A stretch of 64,000 nt of DNA from Bacillota bacterium (GTDB lineage Bacteria > Bacillota_A > Clostridia > Lachnospirales > Lachnospiraceae), in NCBI GenBank assembly GCA_023407175.1, contig JAEYMU010000017.1:62001-126000 (forward strand), in the 5' to 3' direction. Shown here piece after piece: positions 26,742 through 34,582 of the stretch (the first letter of the stretch is position 1; the number at the start of each line of letters is the position of its first letter). Both the position numbers and the translations under genes were made by a program. The notes under the pieces were generated by a model. It had not been told where the DNA came from, searched no databases, and saw only the letters and a list, made by a program, of their open reading frames with translations.

Positions 26742-26815
26742 GGCCCCCCTAGTCTAATGGTTAGGCCACCAGCCTTTCACGCTGGTAATGCCGGGTTCGA
26801 GTCCCGCGGGAGTCA
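26742..26815 (+). tRNA. tRNA-Glu (TTC), imperfect
   Basis: The anticodon arm CCAGC-CTTTCAC-GCTGG (TTC) and T-loop TTCGAGT are typical. The acceptor GGCCCCC/GGGAGTC has a C-A mismatch at pair 4 and a G-T pair; the T-stem CCGGG/CCCGC has a C-C mismatch. No CCA is encoded. It may be an accessory or decaying copy. Confidence 0.75.
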
Positions 26816-26820
26816 TTTAT

Positions 26821-26903
26821 GGATGGGTATGCCTAGCGGCGAGGGCAAGTGACTGTAAATCACCCACGTAGAAACATCGCAGGTTCGATTCCTGCCCCAT
26901 CCA
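26821..26903 (+). tRNA. tRNA-Tyr (GTA)
   Basis: Acceptor GGATGGG/CCCATCC is perfect, and T-stem GCAGG/CCTGC flanks TTCGATT. The anticodon loop CTGTAAA gives GTA. The anticodon stem has only four good pairs and the long variable arm typical of tRNA-Tyr is weakly paired. No CCA is encoded. It starts five bases after tRNA-Glu. Confidence 0.85.
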
Positions 26904-26907
26904 CTTT

Positions 26908-26995
26908 GGAAAGGTGGCCGAGATAGTTTAAGGCAGCGCCTTGCTAACGCGCAGTACATGAAAATGTACCGGAGGTTCGAATCCTCTCCTTTCCG
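26908..26995 (+). tRNA. tRNA-Ser (GCT)
   Basis: Acceptor GGAAAGG/CCTTTCC is perfect, the long variable arm GTACATGAAAATGTAC is well paired, and loop TTGCTAA gives anticodon GCT. The anticodon stem GCGCC/CGCGC has a C-C mismatch next to the loop. Discriminator G, no encoded CCA. It starts four bases after tRNA-Tyr. Confidence 0.85.
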
Positions 26996-27232
26996 CTTGC
27001 TGAATTTAATCGCTCCTATAGACAGCATAGCACATCCAAAAGCTACATGAGCAGTTGTATCATGATTAGATTTCATATGGTTTGTATGCAAAAGCGGTTC
27101 TATAATATTGATAACGTGGTAGAAAAACAAAAGCAGGATTTACCATGTGATGAATAATAGCGCAATCGTCCGCTTTTCAATTGGCGATCTCTGCATGCCG
27201 ATTACGTATTGCAGAGGGAAAGGAGCTTTTCA

Positions 27233-28465
27233 ATGGCAAATGTATTAAAAGGTGACGCATCCGGCCGCGGTCAGATTGCAGGATACCGGGTGTCCATTCC
27301 CGCAAGACAGCATCCGTATACTGAGGCGGAAATTGCTGCTGTCGTAGATGTAATGAGAAACTGCGAAGCTCAGACGCAAAGCGTAAAGATGCTGCAGTTT
27401 CAGGAGGATTTTAAAAATTATACCGGCGCGAATCACGCCTTTGCAGTCGATAATGCGACCAATGCCTTAAGTCTTGCTGCTACGCTGTGCGGCATTAAGC
27501 CCGGGGACGAAGTGATTGTGCCGGCATTTACCTTCTGCGCGTCCGCCATTCCCTTTGGAAAGCACGGTGCTAAGCTGGTTTGGGCGGATATGGACTCGGA
27601 GACCTGGACCGTCAGCCCCGCAGATATTGAACGGAAAATTACACCTAAGACAAAAGCGCTTGTAGTGGTTCACCTTCTGGGTATGCCCTGCGATATGCCT
27701 GCTATTATGAAAATTGCCCAAAAACATAACCTTAAGGTTGTAGAAGACTGTGCGCAGGCTTTGGATGCCCGCATCAACGGCCAGCATGTCGGTACCTTTG
27801 GTGACTTTGGCTGTTTTAGCTTCCATGGCGCAAAGACAATGACAACTCTGGGTGAAGGCGGAATGCTGACAGTGAAGTCCGACGAGGATGCCGCACTTGT
27901 TCCCGGTATCCGTCATAACGGCTGTTGCGGCTTCAATTATGAGCGGGAACGCTACTGGGTTCCTGCAATGAGCAATGTTGAAATGGATGTTGAGGGCTTT
28001 TGGCCGAACAACTTTTGCATTGGTGAAGCACAGTGTGCACTGGGAAGCGAACAGCTGAAATCTCTGGCTGCCAACACAGACGTTATTATCCGTCAGAATG
28101 ATAAGCTCCGGGAGCTTTTGGCAGATACACCTGAGGTATCCTTCAACAGGATTCCCGATGGTTACCGTCATGTGCGCCATCAGTATATCCAGCATTTTGA
28201 CGGCAGTGCCTTTGGTAAGAACAGGAACGATCTTCTTGATCTTCTGACAAAGAAATACGGAATCCGCAGCATCGTACAGTACTATCCTTTATACCGGTAT
28301 CCGCTGTTTCAAAAGCTTGGCGCCGGTGACTTTGACTGCCCTGTTTTGGATGCATGGTGGGATAACTGCTTCAGTGTTCCCATGTGGTGCGGCATGAGCG
28401 ATGAGGTTCTTGAAACCATAGCCGATTCCATCAAGAGCGCTATCCGCGACCTGAAAAATGTATAA
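27233..28465 (+). CDS. DegT/DnrJ/EryC1/StrS-family PLP sugar aminotransferase
   Basis: 410 residues from ATG 27233 (AAAGGAG at 27219-27225; an upstream TTG at 27209 has no RBS). Fold type I landmarks: VDNATNALSLAA (cofactor phosphate), VVEDCAQALDAR (Asp contacting the pyridine N), and FSFHGAKTMTTLGEGG with Lys201 as the Schiff-base lysine. The family transaminates keto-sugars or keto-cyclitols, usually with glutamate or glutamine. It is followed 14 bases later by an aldo/keto reductase. A close paralogue at 57951-59171 lacks the lysine. It begins the large sugar region; a role in degradation or interconversion of an amino sugar is inferred. Confidence 0.9.
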   Translation: MANVLKGDASGRGQIAGYRVSIPARQHPYTEAEIAAVVDVMRNCEAQTQSVKMLQFQEDFKNYTGANHAFAVDNATNALSLAATLCGIKPGDEVIVPAFTFCASAIPFGKHGAKLVWADMDSETWTVSPADIERKITPKTKALVVVHLLGMPCDMPAIMKIAQKHNLKVVEDCAQALDARINGQHVGTFGDFGCFSFHGAKTMTTLGEGGMLTVKSDEDAALVPGIRHNGCCGFNYERERYWVPAMSNVEMDVEGFWPNNFCIGEAQCALGSEQLKSLAANTDVIIRQNDKLRELLADTPEVSFNRIPDGYRHVRHQYIQHFDGSAFGKNRNDLLDLLTKKYGIRSIVQYYPLYRYPLFQKLGAGDFDCPVLDAWWDNCFSVPMWCGMSDEVLETIADSIKSAIRDLKNV

Positions 28466-28479
28466 TCGGGAGGTAAAAT

Positions 28480-29388
28480 ATGCAGTATAAACGTATCCCA
28501 AAAACTAATTTGGATGTTTCATCCGTTTGTATGGGCACCATGACCTTTGGGAGCCCGGTTGGTGAGGCGGAGGCAGTTCGTCTTGTCCGCGAAGCGATGG
28601 ATCTGGGTATCAACTTCTTTGATACCGCGAATATGTATGAAGGCTATAAGCGCGAGCCGGGAAGCTCCGGCGGCGTGGGAGAGGAGCTTCTTGGAAAAGG
28701 AGTTGCCGGTGTCCGCAGCCGTGTGATTCTGGCGACAAAACTGGGTATGAAGGTTGGCAACGGCCGGGAGGATGAATTTACAAGTCCGGCTGCCATCGAC
28801 AAGCACCTCAAGCTAAGTCTTTCCCGTCTCGGCACGGACTACATTGATATTTACTACCTCCATAAGCCCGACCCGGTTACTCCGGCAGAGGAAATTCTTT
28901 ATGCCCTGGACCGCAAGATGAAAGAAGGACTTATTCGCTGCTACGGCGTCAGCAACTACGGTGCGGAGGAGCTTTCCGCCCTATTGGAGGCTGCGGACCG
29001 CAACTCGCTGCCGAGGCCGGTAATCTGCCAGCCGCCGCTTAGTCTTCTTAAGCAGGATGCTCTGGAAAAGCTGATCCCCCTGTGTACCAGGGAGCAGATT
29101 GCGGTTGTACCCTATCAGGTGCTTCAAGGAGGGTTGCTTACCGGAAAGTACAAGAAAGACGCGCCGCTTCCGCCAGATTCCAGAAAGGCGGAAAAAGCTG
29201 GATGGGTCTGGGAGTTGGACGATGTGCTCATGGACAGAATTGAAGCCATCCGCGAAGCGGCAGAGCAGAAAAATGTCAGCATGACGCAGTATGCAATCCG
29301 CTGGATTTTGGAGCAGCCGGCCGTAGTTTCGGCTATCATCGGTGTCAAAAAATCCTCCCAGCTTGAGGAAGCCGCGCAGACTGTTTAA
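28480..29388 (+). CDS. Aldo/keto reductase, C-terminally short
   Basis: 302 residues. The catalytic tetrad is in place: Asp and Tyr in FDTANMYEG, Lys in LATKLG, His in YYLHKPD. NADPH-binding segments AIIGVKKSSQLEEA occur near the end. Family members usually continue another 20-25 residues (the LxExxxL helix) after this point, but here a stop follows EEAAQTV. It reduces carbonyls of sugars or aldehydes in the cytoplasm. Coupled to the aminotransferase gene, it may process the same keto-sugar. Whether the shortened tail matters for activity is unknown. Confidence 0.9.
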   Translation: MQYKRIPKTNLDVSSVCMGTMTFGSPVGEAEAVRLVREAMDLGINFFDTANMYEGYKREPGSSGGVGEELLGKGVAGVRSRVILATKLGMKVGNGREDEFTSPAAIDKHLKLSLSRLGTDYIDIYYLHKPDPVTPAEEILYALDRKMKEGLIRCYGVSNYGAEELSALLEAADRNSLPRPVICQPPLSLLKQDALEKLIPLCTREQIAVVPYQVLQGGLLTGKYKKDAPLPPDSRKAEKAGWVWELDDVLMDRIEAIREAAEQKNVSMTQYAIRWILEQPAVVSAIIGVKKSSQLEEAAQTV

Positions 29389-29422
29389 TATTGCTTTTGC
29401 TCATAATATATGATCCGCGCAG

Positions 29423-29464
29423 ATCTCTCCGCACCGCTGCTTGCAGCCGGTCGGAGAGATTTTT
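29423..29464 (+). terminator. Rho-independent terminator after the reductase gene
   Basis: Arms ATCTCTCCG (29423-29431) and CGGAGAGAT (29452-29460) with an inner CTGC/GCAG pairing, then TTTTT. Confidence 0.85.
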
Positions 29465-29498
29465 GCTCCCGGAGGCTGTATTTTTTGTGCGGACATGG

Positions 29499-29504
29499 TA
29501 TAAT
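29499..29504 (+). promoter_or_regulatory. Extended -10 element before the structured leader
   Basis: TGGTATAAT, a perfect TATAAT with an upstream TG. No good -35 was found. Transcription would begin just before the paired region at 29516. Confidence 0.4.
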
Positions 29505-29515
29505 GTCTACGATAA

Positions 29516-29631
29516 GCAGATTAGTCCATGAAACTCAGGACATTGATCAAGCTTGCTTGAATCAATGTCCTGAGTTTCATGGATAAGTGCAACGTGAACG
29601 AGCGGACGAAGTCCGTGAGTTCCCAATCTGC
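29516..29631 (+). ncRNA. Candidate structured leader RNA of the AraC gene
   Basis: Outer stem GCAGATT (29516-29522) / AATCTGC (29625-29631) encloses a 22-base perfect hairpin (29526-29547 with 29561-29582) and a second nested hairpin GAAC-CGGAC-GAA-GTCCG-GTTC (29596-29622). This makes a three-way junction between a -10 element and the AraC start. I match it to no riboswitch class. It could instead be a mobile palindromic element. Confidence 0.45.
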
Positions 29632-29680
29632 ATAAATACAGTGGCGTTTTTATCAAGGTATAAACGGAGGTTTGACTGCT

Positions 29681-30583
29681 ATGGAGCTATTCGAGGGCAA
29701 CAATGTAATTCATTTCCGCTCCGAAATCGGCGGGCAGCCGATTGTTTGTACTGTTAACCCCTATACGCTTACGGCAAAGGCGTCGTTAAACGTTACGGAA
29801 AGGCACAGCCATTCCTTTTTTGAACTGCTTTATATCGAAAAAGGAAATGGCTCGCTGGTTACTGATGAAGCTGCCATAGCCTATGGCGACCATTTTGCAT
29901 GTCTTATTTCCCCTAATATATATCATACGCGCAATCCCGGCGGAGCGGAGGAATTCTTAAGCATTAAGTTTGTGCCGGACGAGGAGAGGACGGAGCCCTT
30001 TCATATCCAGAAGGAGGTTTCGGCGGCTTTTTCCTATTTAAATGAGCGCGGGATATTCACGCTGCGCAGCCATCCCCGTTTGAACCTTTTGTTTGCGGCG
30101 CTGGTCGGCGAGCTTCGGGAGCCCAAGCTGTCGCAGGGTTTGGTGCTGGGAGGGCTTATGTCGGGAATTCTTGCAGTGCTTTTGCAGGAACTGGCAATTA
30201 CACAGGGCGGGCAGAAACCCGCGGCCAAATCGCTGCTGGACGAAAGCAGCCTGGCGCACAGAGCGGCTGTTATCGACTGCTTTTTTGACCGGATGGAAAA
30301 CGCGAACGCCACGATGGAGGACCTTTGCTGGCTGGTTCATGTCAGTCCGGGACAACTAAACCGTATTATCAAGGCGCAGTACGGAAAAACCTTTAAGCAA
30401 AAGCTTATTGACATGCGGATTGAATATATTAAGCACCTTCTGGAGCATACAGATTATAATATTCCGGAAATCACGGCACGGATGAATTTTTCCTCCGAGG
30501 GAAACCTGTCCCAATTTTTTAAAAAACATTGCGGAATATCCCCCACAGCCTACCGGCAGGAAAGGCGCGGGAAAAGAAATTAG
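29681..30583 (+). CDS. AraC-family transcriptional regulator
   Basis: 300 residues from ATG 29681 (ACGGAGG 29664-29670; the TTG at 29672 is too close to it). The N-terminal cupin-like sensor includes RHSHSFFELLYIEKG. The C-terminal pair of HTH units begins ATMEDLCWLVHVSPGQLNRIIKAQYGKTFKQKL and ends ITARMNFSSEGNLSQFFKKHCGISPTAYRQ, the AraC signature. It stands alone between the reductase and acyltransferase genes and probably activates one of the neighbouring sugar modules. Its long structured upstream region may add a second control level. Confidence 0.9.
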   Translation: MELFEGNNVIHFRSEIGGQPIVCTVNPYTLTAKASLNVTERHSHSFFELLYIEKGNGSLVTDEAAIAYGDHFACLISPNIYHTRNPGGAEEFLSIKFVPDEERTEPFHIQKEVSAAFSYLNERGIFTLRSHPRLNLLFAALVGELREPKLSQGLVLGGLMSGILAVLLQELAITQGGQKPAAKSLLDESSLAHRAAVIDCFFDRMENANATMEDLCWLVHVSPGQLNRIIKAQYGKTFKQKLIDMRIEYIKHLLEHTDYNIPEITARMNFSSEGNLSQFFKKHCGISPTAYRQERRGKRN

Positions 30584-30615
30584 CCGGATACATTTTCTGA
30601 AAACTTGTATGGAAA

Positions 30616-30648
30616 CTGCGCATCATCGGTCTAACTGCGCAGCTTTTT
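30616..30648 (+). terminator. Rho-independent terminator after AraC
   Basis: Arms CTGCGCA (30616-30622) and TGCGCAG (30636-30642) followed by CTTTTT. Confidence 0.75.
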
Positions 30649-30724
30649 CATATGGTTTGCCCACATAGCGTGAAATATAATAAATATATTCATAAGGCAA
30701 TGGCGCGAGGGATTTTCCCAGCGC

Positions 30725-30856
30725 TTTTGTTATCTTATAGGAAAGTGCGTCCTATAAGATAACAAAGCCCTCCGGGCAGGATGCGCACTCGCGCGTTAGG
30801 TTGTATGTCAGCTTTGCTGACCGCGCTCGGCGCGAGAGTTTGCCCTGGCAAACTCT
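30725..30856. repeat. Structured dispersed repeat, copy 1
   Basis: Three successive hairpins: 17-18-base arms TTTGTTATCTTATAGGA and complement (30725-30767), an inner GTCAGC/GCTGAC hairpin (30807-30821) enclosed by CTCGCGC/GCGCGAG (30788-30794, 30830-30836), and AGAGTTTG/CAAACTCT (30835-30856). Right after the first hairpin comes the core AAAGCCCTCCG-G-AGGA-GCGCAC, shared with the copy at 37674-37797. It occupies most of the gap before the AAC(3)-like gene. Confidence 0.65.
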
Positions 30857-30913
30857 TTCTTATTTTATTGAAAACCATGCCATATGGAAAAAATTAGTAT
30901 GGAGGAAAAGAAT

Positions 30914-31816
30914 ATGTTTGATGTTAGATTTCAGGATGCCCTTGAGGGCTTTCGTCAGGCGGGGATACAGGAGGGCGATACGGTTTTGCTCCATTCGGCC
31001 CTACGTCCGTTCGGACTAGTCGAGGGAGGCGGGATGACGATTGCAGAGGCGCTTTACGAGGTGCTCGGCAGGGAGAAAGGAACGCTGATTGCTCCGGCCT
31101 TTAACTTTGCCCACGAAATTGAGGAAATCCCGGTAATCGACCCGGAAAATGATGCTTCGGAAATGGGAGCTATCAGCGAAGCGGTGCGGCATATGCCTGG
31201 GGCCGTACGCAGTCTGGCGTACCGCCACAGCTTTTCCGCCGTCGGTAAAAATTCACGTTTGATCACCGATGTAGATTCCTTTCTGCCTGTATTTGATATG
31301 CGAAGCGTGTTTGGAAAGATGCTGGCGCTGGACACAAAGGTAGTTCTGGCCGGTGTAACCTATATCAATTCAACGTCACATCATTTCGGTGAATATCTTT
31401 TGCAGGTTCCAGACCGACACACGATTCAGCATCAGGTGCGGTTGAAAAGGCCGGATGGAACTCTGGAAGACAGTATTATGACAGATTATCAGCCAAAGCC
31501 CACGCAATCCGGCGCGTACTATGAGCACGAGCATGATTTCAATCGGCTGGGACTTAGGCTTGAGCGGGACGGAAAAGTAAAGATCTCCGTAATCGGAAAC
31601 GCGGTGATTCGTATGTACCGGATGAGGGATTTGATTGACCTGATTCTCTGGTCCTATCCACTGGATCAGACAATTTTTTGGCAGATTGGAGACATGGCGG
31701 TGCTTCCCTTCGGAAAGACCGCGAGCCGGGCCTATATTGACGGAGCAGGCAGAGATGACGAGGCTGTCTGGTCCTGTGTTGACCCGCAGAAAATCTGCAG
31801 ACGGGAGAAAAATTAG
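30914..31816 (+). CDS. AAC(3)-family N-acetyltransferase
   Basis: 300 residues from ATG 30914, with GGAGGA at 30901-30906 favouring it over the ATGs at 30884 and 30899. It matches the aminoglycoside 3-N-acetyltransferase fold family: GDTVLLHSALRPFG, LIAPAFNF, AISEAVRHMPGAVRSLAYRHSFSAVGKNS and an INSTSHHFGEY segment. Known members acetylate amino groups of aminoglycosides or amino sugars using acetyl-CoA. In a sugar-catabolic neighbourhood, with aminotransferases and an acetylesterase, acting on an amino sugar is as likely as antibiotic resistance. No resistance claim can be made from sequence. Confidence 0.85.
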   Translation: MFDVRFQDALEGFRQAGIQEGDTVLLHSALRPFGLVEGGGMTIAEALYEVLGREKGTLIAPAFNFAHEIEEIPVIDPENDASEMGAISEAVRHMPGAVRSLAYRHSFSAVGKNSRLITDVDSFLPVFDMRSVFGKMLALDTKVVLAGVTYINSTSHHFGEYLLQVPDRHTIQHQVRLKRPDGTLEDSIMTDYQPKPTQSGAYYEHEHDFNRLGLRLERDGKVKISVIGNAVIRMYRMRDLIDLILWSYPLDQTIFWQIGDMAVLPFGKTASRAYIDGAGRDDEAVWSCVDPQKICRREKN

Positions 31817-31887
31817 TGTGCCGGCTGTTTGACAATTAGCCAGGATGTCAGGCGGTCAGTACATCGGATTTTCCGTGAAAAGGAGAT

Positions 31888-31912
31888 CCCCCTCCAGTTA
31901 TCAGGGAGGGGG
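31888..31912. terminator. Hairpin between convergent genes, probable bidirectional terminator
   Basis: CCCCCTCC (31888-31895) and GGAGGGGG (31905-31912) around a nine-base loop. T-rich text follows on the minus strand (ATCTCCTTTT); the plus side lacks a T-tract. Confidence 0.5.
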
Positions 31913-31946
31913 TAAAGTTACGCAAAAAGCGGTTATCAGCATTTAA

Positions 31947-32855
31947 TTAGTACTGGTGTAAACGGGCAGTCATCTGCTCCAGTGTATCAAGACGGTTCAG
32001 CAGCTCTTTTAAGACCGCGGAATCTACCTTACCGGGATTCCAGCTGGACGGATGGCGAAAGCACCGCCCCGCATATCCTCTGGCACGCATCAGCTCTTCA
32101 AAGGTATCCAGAATACCGTAATTCCATCCGAGTGCGAGAAAATCCATAAAAGCCTCCTGAAGCGGAATGATTTCAGGATAATGTCCCTCCTGGATGACCC
32201 TGTAAACGGCGGCGTACATATCCGGCAGGAGGTTCTGCCAGGTGCCGATGGAACCGTCCGCTCCGTAGAGCAGACCAAGGGGCAGCATTTCATCCAAACC
32301 CGTATAGACAATTTTGTCCGGGTATTCTCTGACCAGGCTGTGCATTAAAAAGAGGTTCCAGTCACTGACCTTGATACCGATGACGCCCTCCAAATCCAGC
32401 AGGCGGCGAAGCTCCGGCATGCCTGCCGTAACTCCGGTCAAGCCCGGAATATAATAGACAATCACCGGGATATCCGTAGCTGTGAGGGCTTTGTAGTAGT
32501 CAATAATTTCATTCCAGCCTGCACGAGGCGGAATGGAGGAAACCGCATCTGCCCCAAGCTCCTTCGCATGGCGGGCGAGCTCAACGGCATCACGCTGTGT
32601 GGTTTGCCCTACATGAACGATGGAGCATTTTCCGGCGTCACGAAGGCGCGGAACTAAATGCTCGGCAATCAGACGGCGTTCCTCAATGCGCAGCCGGCTT
32701 GCGTCTCCTGTGCCTCCGCAGAGGTACATTCCTTGAATCGGGCTTTTCATAAGGCGGTTAAAATTATTCTCCAGTGCGGTTAAATCGAGTGAGTCATCCT
32801 CGAGGCATGGAGAAACGATCGGTACAATGATACCGGAAAAAATGCTTTTGTCCAT
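31947..32855 (-). CDS. DapA/NanA-superfamily class I aldolase
   Basis: 302 residues. The Schiff-base lysine is Lys162 in VIGIKVSDWN, and the catalytic Tyr is in VIVYYIPGLTG (Tyr134). The substrate loop reads CGGTGDASRLRIEER, related to GGTGE...L-EER of this superfamily. Members cleave or make 2-keto acids (N-acetylneuraminate, 2-keto-3-deoxy sugar acids, dihydrodipicolinate). It is a single gene on the minus strand in a sugar region, so cleavage of a keto-deoxy sugar acid is more likely than lysine biosynthesis. Specific substrate unknown. Confidence 0.85.
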   Translation of the reverse strand: MDKSIFSGIIVPIVSPCLEDDSLDLTALENNFNRLMKSPIQGMYLCGGTGDASRLRIEERRLIAEHLVPRLRDAGKCSIVHVGQTTQRDAVELARHAKELGADAVSSIPPRAGWNEIIDYYKALTATDIPVIVYYIPGLTGVTAGMPELRRLLDLEGVIGIKVSDWNLFLMHSLVREYPDKIVYTGLDEMLPLGLLYGADGSIGTWQNLLPDMYAAVYRVIQEGHYPEIIPLQEAFMDFLALGWNYGILDTFEELMRARGYAGRCFRHPSSWNPGKVDSAVLKELLNRLDTLEQMTARLHQY

Positions 32856-33028
32856 ATTTTTTACTCCTTTTTACACGGCGGGCTGCGGTTAATCGCAAAG
32901 CGCCATTCCCTGTAAGAGGGAAATTTGATTTGCTTTCTACCCGATAGCATAAAAGAGAATGCCCGGAAAGACAATATCAAAATACGTCATCCTAACGGGA
33001 TTAATGGTCAAAATTGAATGTTTTCTAT

Positions 33029-33183
33029 AATAGGTAATTGCGAAACATTATAATCCACTAAATTTCCCGAACAACAGATACAAATTTCTCCGCTCCAACG
33101 CTCCTTCCGCTTAACTTCCGCTCCGAAAGTGTATCTGTTGTTCGAAAAATTATTAACATTTGTGAGTTTCACAATTACCTATT
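33029..33183. repeat. Long inverted-repeat (rod-like) intergenic element
   Basis: Outer arms AATAGGTAATTG-x-GAAAC (33029-33046) and complement (33166-33183), 17 of 18 pairs; inner perfect 15-base arms CGAACAACAGATACA (33068-33082) and complement (33130-33144). The 47-base loop is pyrimidine-rich on the plus strand. It fills the gap between the aldolase and epimerase genes, which otherwise (32856-33210) holds nothing recognisable. Confidence 0.7.
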
Positions 33184-33210
33184 TAAAAAAACGGAAAGGA
33201 AACTGCAGAA

Positions 33211-34080
33211 ATGATTTACACGATGGAAAATGAAGAAATAATGGTACAAATGAACAGTGAGGGTGCACAGCTGTGGTCGCTTTTGGATAAAAGGTCCCAG
33301 ACAGAGCATCTTTGGCAGGGGGACCCAGCTTACTGGAGCGAGCGTTCGCCTACCCTGTTTCCTATCTGCGGGAGGCTGAAAAACGGGGAATACCGGCTGA
33401 ACGGACAGACCTATTCCATGCACCTGCACGGGTTTGCGCGGGATGAGGAGCACCGTCTCGTAAAGCAGGAGAAAAACACGGTTGTATTCCGGCTTGTGCA
33501 AAACGAAGTGACCCTGGCGCAATACCCCTATACATTTCAGCTGGACACGATTTATTGCCTGGAGGGCAGCAAGCTGCACTATTCCTTTGAAGTGACGAAT
33601 ACAGGAGAGGAACGGCTCCCGTTCTCAATAGGCTACCATACCGGCTATCGCATACCCTTTGACGACCGGCATACAGCGGAGGATTACAGGATTGTCTTCC
33701 AAAAGCGGGAAACTCCTACGCAGCTTCTGGAAGACGGATTGCTGACCGGAGAAACGCAGATTCCTCTGCATAATGAAAATGTCCTGGCGGTTCGCCGGGA
33801 TATGTTCCCCCAGAGCTATGTCCTGGAAGGAATTCAGTCGGAATATGTGGGTATTGTGGAGAACAAAACGGGACGTGAGGTGCGTGTGACCTTCCGGGAT
33901 TTTCCCTTCCTTCTGCTATGGTCTACACAGGGGGAGGTTCCCTTTATCTGTGTTGAACCCTGGTGCGGACTGCCGGATGATATGGATTTCAACGGAACAT
34001 TTTTGGACAAGCGTGCCCTTCAAAGCATCGCTTCCGGCGAATGCTTCCGTTGCACACAGACAATTGAAATAATACGCTGA
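33211..34080 (+). CDS. Aldose 1-epimerase family protein (LacX/YeaD-like)
   Basis: 289 residues in the galactose mutarotase-like fold. Segments LWSLLDKRSQTEHLWQGDPAYW, SPTLFPICGRLKNGEY and MHLHGFARD (catalytic His region) are typical of the LacX subgroup, with IGYHTGYRIPF later. It interconverts alpha and beta anomers of free sugars or hexose-6-phosphates in the cytoplasm. RBS GGAAAGGAAA. It is monocistronic here, bounded by the palindromic element upstream and convergent ThrE-like genes downstream. Confidence 0.88.
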   Translation: MIYTMENEEIMVQMNSEGAQLWSLLDKRSQTEHLWQGDPAYWSERSPTLFPICGRLKNGEYRLNGQTYSMHLHGFARDEEHRLVKQEKNTVVFRLVQNEVTLAQYPYTFQLDTIYCLEGSKLHYSFEVTNTGEERLPFSIGYHTGYRIPFDDRHTAEDYRIVFQKRETPTQLLEDGLLTGETQIPLHNENVLAVRRDMFPQSYVLEGIQSEYVGIVENKTGREVRVTFRDFPFLLLWSTQGEVPFICVEPWCGLPDDMDFNGTFLDKRALQSIASGECFRCTQTIEIIR

Positions 34081-34087
34081 TATAAAA

Positions 34088-34558
34088 TTATATGCGGCGC
34101 CGGGAACTCCGGTATGCCTGAATACGCGAATGCAGGCTTGTGAGAATGTTCACGTCTGAGGCCACGCAGATAATTCCCAGAGCAATTGCGCCGGCCTCGG
34201 TCATTACAAGCTGTGCGGAGTGGCCGAATTGCTCCGTCTCACTGCGTACCAGATGACTCATCATATAGTACAGGTCGCCTCCGGGAATCAAAGGGATGAG
34301 CATGGGCACCTCAAGCGTGATTACGGGCGCCTTTACGGCGCGTGCCAGCAGCTCGCTGGCTAGCGCCGCGGCGGAGGTTCCGCACAAAAGGGCGATAAAA
34401 ATATTGCCCCCTATGACGTTGAAAATCAGGTATACCGCCCAGGAAAGTGTTCCGCCAAGAGCAATCCAAAGCAGCTTGCCCTTCCGGATATTAAAGAGCA
34501 TGGCAAACCCCATGGAGCCAATGCCTCCCATAAGTGTTTGAAGTATGTAGCCTTTCAT
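34088..34558 (-). CDS. ThrE/YjjB-like threonine/serine exporter, small subunit
   Basis: About 156 residues, four to five hydrophobic helices, matching the YjjB (DUF3815) half of the ThrE exporter: GSMGFAMLFNIRKGKLLWIALGG near the N-terminus and PMLIPLIPGGDLYYMMSH in the middle. The start at 34558 has GGAG six bases upstream; an upstream ATG at 34570 has none. The partner half is encoded 24 bases upstream. Together they form a membrane exporter of threonine, serine or other small acids. Confidence 0.88.
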   Translation of the reverse strand: MKGYILQTLMGGIGSMGFAMLFNIRKGKLLWIALGGTLSWAVYLIFNVIGGNIFIALLCGTSAAALASELLARAVKAPVITLEVPMLIPLIPGGDLYYMMSHLVRSETEQFGHSAQLVMTEAGAIALGIICVASDVNILTSLHSRIQAYRSSRRRI

Positions 34559-34582
34559 TGTAATCTCCATTAAAATTTATTT

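Noticed and set aside
26813..27130. Minus-strand open frame of 105 codons across the tRNA cluster
   Set aside because: Its translation contains GWGRNRTCD and GEDSNLRY, the usual spurious reading of antisense tRNA genes; it has no RBS and overlaps tRNA-Tyr and tRNA-Ser.
22138..27232. Integrated phage or conjugative element
   Set aside because: No integrase, transposase, capsid or conjugation gene is visible; the island evidence is only composition and gene content, and no clear att repeats next to the tRNA genes were found.
29516..29631. Hammerhead ribozyme or known riboswitch
   Set aside because: The CGGAC-GAA-GTCCG hairpin caught the eye, but the CTGANGA and GAAA core of a hammerhead is absent and no known aptamer core was found.
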